Of a stretch of 64,000 bases of DNA, positions 47,239 through 55,353 are shown piece after piece. Under the pieces are notes generated by a model that saw only the letters and a program-made list of their open reading frames with translations, was not told the origin of the DNA and did not search any database. Position numbers and translations under genes: made by a program. The stretch lies in contig NZ_CP029191.1 in the NCBI RefSeq assembly GCF_008642335.1, positions 5,208,001-5,272,000 of the forward strand, given 5' to 3'. The first letter of the stretch is position 1; each line of letters starts with the position of its first letter. This DNA is from Streptomyces venezuelae. Its GTDB lineage: Bacteria > Actinomycetota > Actinomycetes > Streptomycetales > Streptomycetaceae.

Positions 47239-47840
47239 TCAGAATCCTCCTCGCCGAGGACCAGGCCATGGTCCGTGAGGCCCTCGCGGCGCTGCTCGGC
47301 CTCGAACCGGACATCGAGGTCGTCGCGCAGGTGGCGCGCGGCGACGAGGTGCTCGCGGCGGCCCGCGAACACGCCGTGGACGTGGCGCTGCTCGACATCG
47401 AGATGCCCGGCCGCACGGGCATCGAGGCGGCCGCCGAACTCAACGCGGCACTGCCCGCGTTGAAGGTGGTCGTGCTCACCACCTTCGGCCGCCCCGGCTA
47501 TCTGCGCAGCGCCATGGAGGCCGGCGCCGATGCCTTCCTGGTCAAGGACGCGCCCGCGGCGCAGCTCGCCGCGGCGGTGCGCAAGGTGCTCGCGGGGGAG
47601 CGGGTCATCGACCCCACGCTGGCCGCGGCCGCCCTCGCCGGGGGCGCGAACCCGCTGACCGACCGGGAGCGTGAGGTGCTGCGCGCGGCGGCCGACGGCG
47701 CCACCAACGCCGAACTCGCCACCGCCCTGCACCTCTCCCGGGGCACGGTCCGCAACTACCTCTCGACGGCGATCCAGAAACTCGCGGTCCGCAACCGCGC
47801 GGAGGCGGTCAAGACCGCCAGGGACAAGGGCTGGCTCTGA
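47235..47840 (+). CDS. NarL/FixJ-type response regulator
   Basis: A 201-aa regulator. The receiver domain (1-120) has the acidic pocket (LLAEDQ), phospho-acceptor Asp54 in VALLDIEMPGRTG, Thr in VVLTTFGR and Lys in FLVKDAPA. The C-terminal LuxR/GerE helix-turn-helix (about 140-195) has LTDREREVLRAAADGATNAE. It likely controls its own exporter operon. The pairing with the overlapping kinase is clear. Confidence 0.95.
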   Translation: MIRILLAEDQAMVREALAALLGLEPDIEVVAQVARGDEVLAAAREHAVDVALLDIEMPGRTGIEAAAELNAALPALKVVVLTTFGRPGYLRSAMEAGADAFLVKDAPAAQLAAAVRKVLAGERVIDPTLAAAALAGGANPLTDREREVLRAAADGATNAELATALHLSRGTVRNYLSTAIQKLAVRNRAEAVKTARDKGWL

Positions 47841-47865
47841 CAGCCCGTTCCATGGACCCGGGCCG

Positions 47866-48720
47866 TCAGTTCAGCATCGCCCGCGCCCCCTGCGCCTGCC
47901 GCCGCACCCGGTCGGCCGTCGCCGGGTCCAGGGCGGCCACCTCGTCGGCGTAGGTGTCGAGCTCCCGCGCGCCCGCCGTGTACTCCCCTTTCTGTACGAG
48001 GAGCTGGGCGCGTTCGTAGTGCAGACGCGGCGACGGCGAGGGCAGCAGCAGGCAGAGGTCGACCGCCCAGAGCGATACGTCGGAGCGCTCGGGGCGGGAC
48101 GCGGCCCAGGCGCGGATGTTGTTCAGGATGCGCGCCACGATGTCCAGCGGCTCCGCGGCGCTCAGCATCGACGGCGCGAGCGGTGTTCCTGTGGCGGCCG
48201 AGACGAGGAGCTCCACGTCCATGCCGGTCAGCAGCCGCCCGCCGCCGAACGGATCGACGAGCACCCGCTCCTCCTGAGAGCCGAAGCCGACGACGAAGTG
48301 CCCCGGCAGCGCCACGCCGTGGACCGGGGCTCCGGCGCGCCGCGCCACCTCCATCCACACGACGGAGAGCAGGATCGGCAGCCCTCTGCGGCGCCGCAGG
48401 ACCTGGTGCAGGAGGGAGGAGTCGAGCCGCTGGTAGTCGCCGGGTCTTCCCTTGAACCCGAAGCCCTGGCCGAGGAGTTCGGAGAGGGTCACGGCCCAGG
48501 CCAGCGGGCCGGGGGCCCGGCCGGCGGGGTGGCCGGGCGCGGCCTGTTCCGCGAGCCGGTCGAGCATGCGCCGCGCGGCGTCGATGTCCGCCGCGTCGAG
48601 GGAGGGGTCCGCCTCGGCGCCGATCAGCAGGCACAGCAGCGACAGGTCGGGCCGCGGCGACCCGGCCTCGGCCGCGAACAGCCGCCGCCACTCGGTGGTT
48701 CCGGGGGATCGGGGGTGCAT
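47866..48720 (-). CDS. SirB1-like transglutaminase-fold protein (copy 1)
   Basis: A 284-aa soluble protein of the SirB1/transglutaminase-like group. The core motif LDSSLLHQVLRRRRGLPILL is followed by VVWMEVARRAGAPVHGVALPGHFVVGF and a C-terminal TPR-like helical segment (LLLPSPSPRLHYERAQLLVQ). The cysteine of catalytic transglutaminases is not at the expected start of the motif (SVVWMEVARRAG), so enzymatic activity is doubtful. Family function is unknown. The gene to its right is a close paralogue (about two-thirds identical by eye) in the same orientation. Confidence 0.85.
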   Translation of the reverse strand: MHPRSPGTTEWRRLFAAEAGSPRPDLSLLCLLIGAEADPSLDAADIDAARRMLDRLAEQAAPGHPAGRAPGPLAWAVTLSELLGQGFGFKGRPGDYQRLDSSLLHQVLRRRRGLPILLSVVWMEVARRAGAPVHGVALPGHFVVGFGSQEERVLVDPFGGGRLLTGMDVELLVSAATGTPLAPSMLSAAEPLDIVARILNNIRAWAASRPERSDVSLWAVDLCLLLPSPSPRLHYERAQLLVQKGEYTAGARELDTYADEVAALDPATADRVRRQAQGARAMLN

Positions 48721-48790
48721 ACGTCCCTCGTGCCCGGTCGCCTCGATCGATACGTACCGGCGAGCGGGACCGCGCGGCGCCGCCCGCCGG

Positions 48791-49621
48791 TCAGTTGAGC
48801 ATCGCCCGCGCGGCCCGCGCCTGCTGGCGGACCCGCTCCGCCGTCGTCGGCTCGACCGTCGTCACCACATCCGCGTAGGCGTCGAGCTCCGCCGCGCCCC
48901 CGAGGAAGTCACCCCGCTGCACGAGGAGTTGCGCCCTCTCATAGCGCAGCCGCGCCGGATGGGCGGGCAGCAGCAGCGACAGCTCCAGGGCCCACAGCGC
49001 GACGTCGGACCGCTCGGGCCTGGCGGCCGCCCAGGCGCGGATGTTGTTGAGGATGCGCTGCACGATGTTCAGCGGATCGGCGGGCGTCAGCATCGACGGC
49101 TGGATGCCCGTGCCCGCCGTCCCCGCCACCAGGAGCTCCGCGTCGGCGCCGGTGAGCAGCCGCCCGCCGTCGAACGGGTCGGCGAGTATCTGCTCGTCCT
49201 TGGGCCCGAAGCCGACGACGAAGTGCCCCGGCAGCGCCACCCCGTACACCGGGGCGCCCGCACGCCGCGCCACCTCCATCCACACCACGGAGAGCAGGAT
49301 CGGCAGCCCCCTGCGGCGCTTCAGGACCTGGTGCAGGAGGGAGGAGTCGAGCCGCTGGTAGTCGCCCGGCGTGCCCTCGAAACCGCACTGCTCACCGAGG
49401 AGTTCCGCCATCGCGACGGCCCACGCGCGGGGCCCGCCGGGACGGAACGGCAGCAGGCCCGCGAGACGGTCGAGCTCGATCTCCGCGGCGTCGATGCCCG
49501 CCTCGTCGAGGGAAGGGTCCGCCTCGGCACCGATCAGCAGGCACAGCGGCGCGAGACCGGGCCGTTCCGACCGTGCCTCCTCGGTGAACCGCCGCCGCCA
49601 TTCGCCGGACTCCGCGTGCAT
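48791..49621 (-). CDS. SirB1-like transglutaminase-fold protein (copy 2)
   Basis: 276 aa from ATG 49621, chosen because the paralogue starts at the same point (MHAESGEWRRRF versus MHPRSPGTTEWRRLF). It has the same core (LDSSLLHQVLKRRRGLPILL, GVALPGHFVVGFGPKDE) and the same C-terminus (ARAMLN). The 70-bp gap to copy 1 suggests one transcript with copy 2 first. Divergence is concentrated near residues 55-70 and 180-200. Confidence 0.85.
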   Translation of the reverse strand: MHAESGEWRRRFTEEARSERPGLAPLCLLIGAEADPSLDEAGIDAAEIELDRLAGLLPFRPGGPRAWAVAMAELLGEQCGFEGTPGDYQRLDSSLLHQVLKRRRGLPILLSVVWMEVARRAGAPVYGVALPGHFVVGFGPKDEQILADPFDGGRLLTGADAELLVAGTAGTGIQPSMLTPADPLNIVQRILNNIRAWAAARPERSDVALWALELSLLLPAHPARLRYERAQLLVQRGDFLGGAAELDAYADVVTTVEPTTAERVRQQARAARAMLN

Positions 49622-49692
49622 ACGTGCCTCGTGTCTGCCCTCGCCGGGCGCTGTCTCCGTGCCGTGCCGTGCTATGCCGTTGTGCCGCCCGC

Positions 49693-50724
49693 TCAGGCGG
49701 GGCCGTACCGGTAGTGGTGATAGGCGTGGTGTGCGGCGAAACCCATCCCGTCGTACAGCGCCCGCGCGCCGTCGTTGTCGTCCTCGACCTGCAGCCAGGC
49801 CGCCGACGCGCCCTCGGACAGGGCCTGCCGGGACAGCGCGGTCATCACCGCGGTGGCGAGCCCCTCGCGCCGGTGCTCCGGAGCCACCTCGACGGCCATG
49901 AAGCCCGCCCAGCGCCCGTCCACGACGCACCGCCCGATGGCGGCCGGGGCGTCACCGCTCCCGGGCACGGAAGCGAACCATACCGAGGGCCCGCCCGCCA
50001 GCACCTCGAGCACATGCGGACCGGGAACCCCGAACCGCTTGTACCGCCGCAGCCACGGCTCGTCGAAGGTCCGGGACAGCGTCACGCGGTCCGTGTCCGC
50101 GTCGAGGTCGGCGACCGGGGCGAGCCCGCCGATGTGCAGCCGCGCGGTGACCTCGCGCTTCCAGCCGTGCTCCTCCAGGGCGGCGCACAGCAGCTCCTGC
50201 GTGCCCTCGGCGCCGGTCGCGGTCTGCACGTAGGGCGGCAGGCCGCGGGCCGCGTACCACTCACGGACGTACGCGAGCGCCTCGTCCAGCGGCCGGCCGG
50301 GATCGCCAAGCGGCAGGACGGAGTTGGCGCGCCGGGTGAACCCCGCCGCCGCCCGCAGCTCCCAGTCGCCGAGGCGCTCGCTCTCCACCGGCCGCCAGGC
50401 GCGGGCGGACACGCGCGCCAGCTCCTCGTACGAGGCGGCGGGTCCCCTTCTGCGCGCCGGCGCGGCCGGCACGACCTTGCCCGCGACCAGGGATCCTTCC
50501 GGGATGCGGACGGTTTCGCCGTCCCGGCGTGTGATGAGCACCACACCGTCGTTCCACGATGCGAGAACGCCCACCGTGTCGGTGAACTTCTCGCCCGAGA
50601 TCAAAGCGTCGCTCAAGCGCCGTACCGAGACGCGTTTGCCCACGTCAGCAGGGGTGATGCGGACCTCGAGTCGTCCACCGGCAGCGAATTCCACAGCTCT
50701 GTCAGCCCCTCCTGTTCGGATCAT
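49693..50724 (-). CDS. GNAT-family N-acetyltransferase
   Basis: 343 aa from ATG 50724. The N-terminal 70 residues form a small beta domain (LEVRITPADVGKRVSVRRLS, GVVLITRRDGETVRIPEG) of the kind found in Streptomyces GNAT proteins with an SH3-like front. The acetyltransferase fold is in the C-terminal half, with the acetyl-CoA loop VEVAPEHRREGLATAVM (near 275-292) and the closing YDGMGFAAHHAYHHYRYG. The substrate is unknown. It is divergent from the ferredoxin gene; the shared 113-bp spacer holds both promoters (a GATACT -10-like box at 50738 faces the ferredoxin). Confidence 0.88.
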   Translation of the reverse strand: MIRTGGADRAVEFAAGGRLEVRITPADVGKRVSVRRLSDALISGEKFTDTVGVLASWNDGVVLITRRDGETVRIPEGSLVAGKVVPAAPARRRGPAASYEELARVSARAWRPVESERLGDWELRAAAGFTRRANSVLPLGDPGRPLDEALAYVREWYAARGLPPYVQTATGAEGTQELLCAALEEHGWKREVTARLHIGGLAPVADLDADTDRVTLSRTFDEPWLRRYKRFGVPGPHVLEVLAGGPSVWFASVPGSGDAPAAIGRCVVDGRWAGFMAVEVAPEHRREGLATAVMTALSRQALSEGASAAWLQVEDDNDGARALYDGMGFAAHHAYHHYRYGPA

Positions 50725-50837
50725 GCCCGGGAACGGAGATACTAGGGGTGGGCATCGACGACGCCGCGCTCCCGCGCGCCAGGCGAGCGGAGCCTGAGGA
50801 CGGCCCGCCAACGCCCGTATCGAGGAGGAACGACAGC

Positions 50838-51158
50838 GTGACCTACGTCATCGCGCAGCCTTGTGTCGACGTCAAGGACAAGGCGTGCATCGAGGAGTGC
50901 CCGGTCGACTGCATTTACGAGGGCTCCCGGTCCTTGTACATCCACCCGGACGAATGCGTCGACTGTGGAGCCTGCGAACCGGTCTGCCCGGTCGAGGCGA
51001 TCTTCTACGAGGACGACACTCCTGAGGAGTGGAAGGACTACTACAAGGCGAACGTCGAGTTCTTCGACGAGCTCGGTTCGCCCGGTGGCGCGAGCAAGCT
51101 CGGCCTGATCGAGCGCGACCACCCCTTCATCGCCGCCCTGCCGCCGCAGAACCAGTAG
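50838..51158 (+). CDS. fdxA: Seven-iron ferredoxin
   Basis: 106 aa from GTG 50838 with AGGAGG about 10 nt upstream. Cysteines at 9, 17 and 50 fit the [3Fe-4S] cluster and 21, 40, 43 and 46 the [4Fe-4S] cluster; C25 is the usual extra cysteine of this class. The C-terminal DDTPEEWKDYYKANVEFFD is the FdxA-type extension. It is a soluble one-electron carrier, plausibly feeding P450s or other oxidoreductases. It is followed by dapC, the same neighbour order as Rv1177-Rv1178 in M. tuberculosis. Confidence 0.95.
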   Translation: MTYVIAQPCVDVKDKACIEECPVDCIYEGSRSLYIHPDECVDCGACEPVCPVEAIFYEDDTPEEWKDYYKANVEFFDELGSPGGASKLGLIERDHPFIAALPPQNQ

Positions 51159-51268
51159 GCAGAACCAGTAACAGCGGCAGCCCGAGCGTCGCCCCGGTCC
51201 CGTACGGCATCTCCGCCGCACGGGACCGAGGCGTTTGCAACGACCAGTACCAGCACGGGAGTCACCAC

Positions 51269-52366
51269 GTGTCCGCAGTCTCCGACCGGCTTCCCACCTT
51301 CCCCTGGGACAAGCTCGAGCCGTACAAGGCCACGGCGGCCGCCCACCCCGGCGGCATCGTCGACCTGTCGGTGGGCACCCCCGTGGACCCGGTCCCCGAG
51401 CTGATCCAGAAAGCGCTGATCGCGGCCGCGGACTCGCCGGGCTATCCGACGGTCTGGGGCACGCCGGAGCTGCGCGACGCGCTCACCGGCTGGTGCGAGC
51501 GGCGGCTCGGCGCCCGCGGCTTCACGCACCGCAACGTCCTGCCGGTCGTCGGCTCCAAGGAACTGGTGGCCTGGCTCCCGACCCAGCTGGGCCTCGGCCC
51601 GGGCGACGTGGTGGCCTACCCGCGGCTCGCCTACCCGACGTACGAGGTGGGCGCGCGCCTGGCCCGCGCGGAGTACGTCGCCTACGACGACCCGACATCA
51701 CTCGACCCGGCGAACCTCAGGCTGCTCTGGCTCAACTCGCCGTCCAACCCGACCGGCCGTGTCCTGTCGAAGGACGAGCTCACCCGGACCGTCGCATGGG
51801 CGCGCGAGCACGGCGTGCTCCTCGTCAGCGACGAGTGCTACCTGGAGCTCGGCTGGGAGGCCGACCCGGTGTCGGTGCTGCACCCGGACGTGTGCGGCGG
51901 TTCGTACGAGGGCATCGTCGCCGTCCACTCGCTCTCCAAGCGGTCCAACCTGGCGGGCTACCGCGCGGCGTTCATCGCGGGTGACGCGGCCGTCCTCGGG
52001 GACCTGCTGCAGATCCGCAAGCACGGCGGCATGATGACCTCCGCGCCGACCCAGGCGGCCGTCGTGGCGGCGCTCGGCGACGACGAGCACGTGCGCGTGC
52101 AGCGCGAGCGGTACGTCGCCCGGCGCACCGCGCTGCGCGACGCACTGGAGCGGCACGGCTTCCGCATCGAGCACAGCGAGGCGAGCCTGTACCTGTGGGC
52201 CACCCGCGACGAGTCCTGCTGGGACACCGTCGGCCACCTCGCGGACCTCGGCATCCTGGTGGCGCCCGGCGACTTCTACGGCCCGGCGGGCGACCGCTTC
52301 GTGCGCGTCGCCCTGACGGCGACGGACGAGCGCGTCGCGGCCGCGGTGGAGCGCCTCTCGGCGTGA
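51269..52366 (+). CDS. dapC: Succinyldiaminopimelate transaminase DapC
   Basis: 365 aa from GTG 51269 (GGGAG 8 nt upstream). A fold-type I aminotransferase: VVGSKELVAWLP, WLNSPSNPTGRVL, DECYLELGW and the PLP lysine in HSLSKRSNLAGYR (about 224). It converts succinyl-amino-keto-pimelate to succinyl-DAP in lysine and peptidoglycan synthesis. The presence of dapE at 54186 supports the succinylase branch. A strong terminator follows. Confidence 0.92.
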   Translation: MSAVSDRLPTFPWDKLEPYKATAAAHPGGIVDLSVGTPVDPVPELIQKALIAAADSPGYPTVWGTPELRDALTGWCERRLGARGFTHRNVLPVVGSKELVAWLPTQLGLGPGDVVAYPRLAYPTYEVGARLARAEYVAYDDPTSLDPANLRLLWLNSPSNPTGRVLSKDELTRTVAWAREHGVLLVSDECYLELGWEADPVSVLHPDVCGGSYEGIVAVHSLSKRSNLAGYRAAFIAGDAAVLGDLLQIRKHGGMMTSAPTQAAVVAALGDDEHVRVQRERYVARRTALRDALERHGFRIEHSEASLYLWATRDESCWDTVGHLADLGILVAPGDFYGPAGDRFVRVALTATDERVAAAVERLSA

Positions 52367-52392
52367 CCGCGCCGTCCTGGGCACAGCACGGC

Positions 52393-52425
52393 GGAGGGCC
52401 CGGAGCCAGTGGCTCCGGGCCCTCC
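52393..52425 (+). terminator. Terminator of fdxA-dapC
   Basis: A perfect 15-bp stem (52393-52407 with 52411-52425) and 3-nt loop agt, 27 bp past the dapC stop codon. It may serve the convergent gene as well. Confidence 0.88.
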
Positions 52426-52443
52426 TGTGTGCGTGCCGGGTGA

Positions 52444-52887
52444 TCAGCCGAGGGGGAGGCTCTTGACCGGCAGCTGGTCGGTGGGGAGACCGCTCTTGGT
52501 GAGCGATTCGGTGGGCAGGCTGTCGCCGGTGGCCGCGTCGGCGGTCTCGCCGAGTGCCTCGCCCGCGCCGCCCGCGACCTCACCGGCGGCCTGCTGGGCG
52601 ACGGGGGTGGCCGTCTTGCCCATGTGCCCCACGGCCTTGCCCGCGGCCGGGACCGACTTCTTCACGGCCTTGCTGCCGGTGTCACCGGCGAGGTTGCTGA
52701 CGTTCTGAGCCGCATCGTCGACGGTGTTGCCGAGGCCGTCGCCGTCCAGTGCGGACACGCCGCCCAGGTCGGGGGAGGCCGGAAGGTCAACGGCGCTCGC
52801 GGAGCCGGCCGCACCGACCACGGAAGCTGCACCCGCGGCGCTGAGCAGCGCGGCACGGGCGATCCGGCGGGTCAGGGGGAGGGACAT
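52444..52887 (-). CDS. Small secreted protein, function unknown
   Basis: 147 aa, ATG 52887 with GGAG 7 nt upstream. A signal peptide (LTRRIARAALLSAAGAASVVGAAGSASA) gives a mature protein of about 115 residues with no cysteine, rich in Ala, Gly, Asp and Thr. It contains amphipathic helix-like segments (NTVDDAAQNVSNLAGDTG, ATPVAQQAAGEVAGGAGEAL) and a Leu/Pro-rich tail (LPTESLTKSGLPTDQLPV). It resembles abundant small secreted proteins of Streptomyces, not a catalytic family I know. A promoter candidate lies about 150-180 bp upstream. Confidence 0.8.
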   Translation of the reverse strand: MSLPLTRRIARAALLSAAGAASVVGAAGSASAVDLPASPDLGGVSALDGDGLGNTVDDAAQNVSNLAGDTGSKAVKKSVPAAGKAVGHMGKTATPVAQQAAGEVAGGAGEALGETADAATGDSLPTESLTKSGLPTDQLPVKSLPLG

Positions 52888-53212
52888 GATGCTCCTTCAG
52901 ACGGGAGAGAACGTTGGGGTGTCCGGCCGGTTCGGGTCCGGCTTCCCGCCGGACGGCTTCCGGCGTTCGGACGCAGTGACTACCGCTCGAAGTCCGCGAA
53001 GGTTTCGCTGCCCCAATGCAAAGAGTTGGCAATGCGTCGCATTATCGGCTGCGGATAAAAACGGGCAAAGAGCATAGGGGCCCTTTCGCTGCAGAATCCT
53101 TCATGCCTAGTGATCTCAAGGGATTTGGGGTTTCGGCGCGGCGCGTGCGGGAAAGTCGGACAGGGTGTCGGTCCGTAGCACTCGGCATGCCCCCATCGAG
53201 GGACCCGTCGCA
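52888..53212 (-). other. 325-bp spacer with the promoter region of the small secreted protein
   Basis: The middle part (53020-53080) is distinctly A/T-rich for this genome and holds a plausible promoter on the minus strand. Repeated gcattg/tttgcattg words occur around 53000-53045. No gene is credible here. Confidence 0.5.
53039..53068 (-). promoter_or_regulatory. Candidate promoter of the small secreted protein gene
   Basis: On the minus strand TTGCCC (53068-53063) and TAATGC (53044-53039) are 18 bp apart, close to a housekeeping promoter. The 5' leader would be about 145 nt. Confidence 0.45.
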
Positions 53213-54124
53213 CTACTGCCCGGTCACGATCCGTACCTCGCCCGCGGCCTCCGGCCCCGCGGCCCCACCGTCCTCCGCCGCACGGCCCACCGCGCGCCAC
53301 GTCCCGGAGCCCCCGGCGCGCCACTCCCGCCCGCCGTACGACACCCGCTCGATGTGCAGCGCCGAGGAGTGCGCCACGGCCCAGTGCGCCAGCTCCCAGC
53401 CGCGCTGCGGCGCCCGGTCCGTGGCCACGGCGGCGGGCACGGGGACCGTCACCGTGCGCCCCCGGGCGGCGCCGGGGCGCACCTCGCGGCCGAAGTCGCG
53501 GACCAGGGCGGCCCGCACCTGCGCCGGACCGCCGGGGTCCGTGTCCGGCCGCCCCTCGCAGCTGAACGCGGCGGGCGCGCGGCCCGTGAGCGCGGCGGCG
53601 AGCAGCGCCGCGTCCGGCTCGTGCTTGGCGTAGGCCTGCGGATAGCCGCTGCGCTGCACCCGCTGCGCGGCGACCGTGAGGGGCAGCCGCGAATAGCCGG
53701 GGACCTCCGCCAGGTGCTCGTAGAAACGCCCCGCCGCGTACGCCGGGTCCATGATCTGCCGCTCGTCGCCCCAGCCCTGCGAGGGGCGCTGCTGGAAGAG
53801 CCCGAGCGAGTCCCGGTCCCCGTGCGCGAGGTTGCGCAGCCCGGACTCCTGCAGCGCGGTGGCGAGCGCGATGGTCACCGCGCGCTCCGGCATCCCGCGC
53901 GAGGTGCCGGCCGCGGCGACCGTCGCGGCGTTCTCCGCCTGCTCGGCCGTGAACGTGTACGAAGCGCCGTCGCCCTTCCCCGACACCACCGTGCACCGCG
54001 GCTCGGGCTTGCCCCCGTACACGTACTGCAGCGCCACATAGCCGACGACGGCGAGCAGCACGACGACAGCGGCCCCGGTACGGAGGAGACGGCCGCGCCG
54101 GACGAGGGTGGGGGGCTCAGGCAC
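53213..54124 (-). CDS. Membrane-anchored protein with lytic-transglycosylase-like domain
   Basis: 303 aa from GTG 54124. The in-frame ATG at 54187 is rejected because it would cover the dapE start. A short cytoplasmic part is followed by one membrane helix (GAAVVVLLAVVGYVALQYVYG). An extracytoplasmic domain follows with ALATALQESGLRNLAHGDRD then SLGLFQQRPSQGWG and YAAGRFYEHLAEVPGY, the pattern of lysozyme-like folds; the Glu in LQESGL is the candidate catalytic residue. The C-terminal third (about 185-300) is variable and includes a Trp-rich part. Databases often name such proteins heavy-metal transporter, which the sequence does not support. Confidence 0.8.
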   Translation of the reverse strand: MPEPPTLVRRGRLLRTGAAVVVLLAVVGYVALQYVYGGKPEPRCTVVSGKGDGASYTFTAEQAENAATVAAAGTSRGMPERAVTIALATALQESGLRNLAHGDRDSLGLFQQRPSQGWGDERQIMDPAYAAGRFYEHLAEVPGYSRLPLTVAAQRVQRSGYPQAYAKHEPDAALLAAALTGRAPAAFSCEGRPDTDPGGPAQVRAALVRDFGREVRPGAARGRTVTVPVPAAVATDRAPQRGWELAHWAVAHSSALHIERVSYGGREWRAGGSGTWRAVGRAAEDGGAAGPEAAGEVRIVTGQ

Positions 54125-54172
54125 GCGTCCAAGGTACTGGAGTCCACCGACAGCCCCGCCCGCCCGCTGGCT

Positions 54173-54178
54173 TAGGGT
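54173..54178 (+). promoter_or_regulatory. -10 element for a probable leaderless dapE transcript
   Basis: TAGGGT ends 7 nt before the dapE ATG and no ribosome site intervenes, as for mshB at 40563. Confidence 0.5.
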
Positions 54179-54185
54179 CGTCGGC

Positions 54186-55265
54186 ATGCCTCACACACCG
54201 CTTGACCTCACGCTCGACGCCGCGGAGCTCACCGCGCGACTGGTCGATTTCCCGTCCCCGAGCGGCGAGGAGAAGGCGCTCGCCGACGCCATCGAGACGG
54301 CCCTGCGCGCCCTGCCGCACCTCACGGTCGACCGGCACGGCAACAACGTGGTGGCCCGCACGAACCTCGGCCGCGCGGAACGGGTCATCCTCGCCGGGCA
54401 CATCGACACCGTGCCGATCGCGGACAACGTCCCCTCGCGCCTTGACGAGGACGGCGTCCTGTGGGGCTGCGGCACCTGCGACATGAAGTCGGGCGTCGCC
54501 GTCCAGCTGCGCATCGCGCAGACGGTGACCGAGCCCAACCGCGACCTCACCTTCGTCTTCTACGACAACGAAGAGGTCGCCGCCCACCTCAACGGCCTCG
54601 GACACGTCGCCGAGGCCCACCCCGACTGGCTGGCCGGTGACTTCGCCGTCCTCCTCGAACCCACCGACGGACAGGTCGAGGGCGGCTGCCAGGGCACCCT
54701 GCGGGTCCTCCTCAAGACCAAGGGCGTACGGGCGCACTCCGCACGCGCGTGGATGGGCTCCAACGCGATCCACGCCGCCACGCCCATCCTCCAGAAGCTC
54801 GCCGCGTACGAGCCCCGCAAGCCGGTCGTGGAGGGCCTGGAGTTCCACGAGGGCCTCAACGCCGTCCGCATCGAGGGCGGCGTCGCCACGAACGTCATCC
54901 CCGACGAGTGCACCGTCACCGTCAACTTCCGGTACGCCCCCGACCGCAGCGAGGAAGAGGCCCTCGCCTTTGTCCGCGACTACTTCGCGGACTGCGGCGT
55001 CGACGAGTTCATCGTCGACGACCACACGGGCGCGGCCCGCCCCGGCCTCACCCACCCGGCCGCCGCGGCGTTCATGGCGGCCGTCGGCGGCGAGGCACGC
55101 CCCAAGTTCGGCTGGACGGACGTCTCCCGCTTCAGCGCGCTCGGCGTGCCCGCGGTGAACTACAGCCCCGGCAACCCGCTGCTCGCGCACAAGATCGACG
55201 AACGCGTGCAGGCGTCGCTGATCCCGGTCGCGGAGGAGAAGCTGCGGTCCTGGCTGACGTCTTAG
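54186..55265 (+). CDS. dapE: Succinyl-diaminopimelate desuccinylase DapE
   Basis: A 359-aa M20-family di-zinc hydrolase. Metal-site motifs: LAGHIDTVP (His near 71), CDMKSGVAV (Asp near 99), NEEVAA (base and ligand Glu near 130) and a late His in NPLLAHKIDE. The dimerisation lid has VRAHSARAWMGSNAIHAA. It releases succinate from N-succinyl-LL-DAP, giving LL-DAP for lysine and the LL-DAP-type wall of Streptomyces. With dapC at 51269, two succinylase-branch genes lie in this window. Confidence 0.95.
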   Translation: MPHTPLDLTLDAAELTARLVDFPSPSGEEKALADAIETALRALPHLTVDRHGNNVVARTNLGRAERVILAGHIDTVPIADNVPSRLDEDGVLWGCGTCDMKSGVAVQLRIAQTVTEPNRDLTFVFYDNEEVAAHLNGLGHVAEAHPDWLAGDFAVLLEPTDGQVEGGCQGTLRVLLKTKGVRAHSARAWMGSNAIHAATPILQKLAAYEPRKPVVEGLEFHEGLNAVRIEGGVATNVIPDECTVTVNFRYAPDRSEEEALAFVRDYFADCGVDEFIVDDHTGAARPGLTHPAAAAFMAAVGGEARPKFGWTDVSRFSALGVPAVNYSPGNPLLAHKIDERVQASLIPVAEEKLRSWLTS

Positions 55266-55314
55266 CGATACGTGGAGGTCCCTCGGAGGCAACCCCCGTC
55301 GATCTACGCTGTGT

Positions 55315-55338
55315 GTCACGTACGCAGTCACGTACGCA
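55315..55338 (+). repeat. Two 12-bp direct repeats before the LOG-family gene
   Basis: gtcacgtacgca occurs twice without gap, 15 bp before the next start codon. Each copy contains the palindrome CGTACG. It could be a regulatory site; a -10-like CTACGCT lies just upstream. Confidence 0.55.
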
Positions 55339-55353
55339 TGGAGGGAGCAGACG

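Noticed and set aside
54125..54187. ATG 54187 as start of the lysozyme-like protein
   Set aside because: It would overlap the dapE start and its promoter; GTG 54124 suffices for the signal-anchor.
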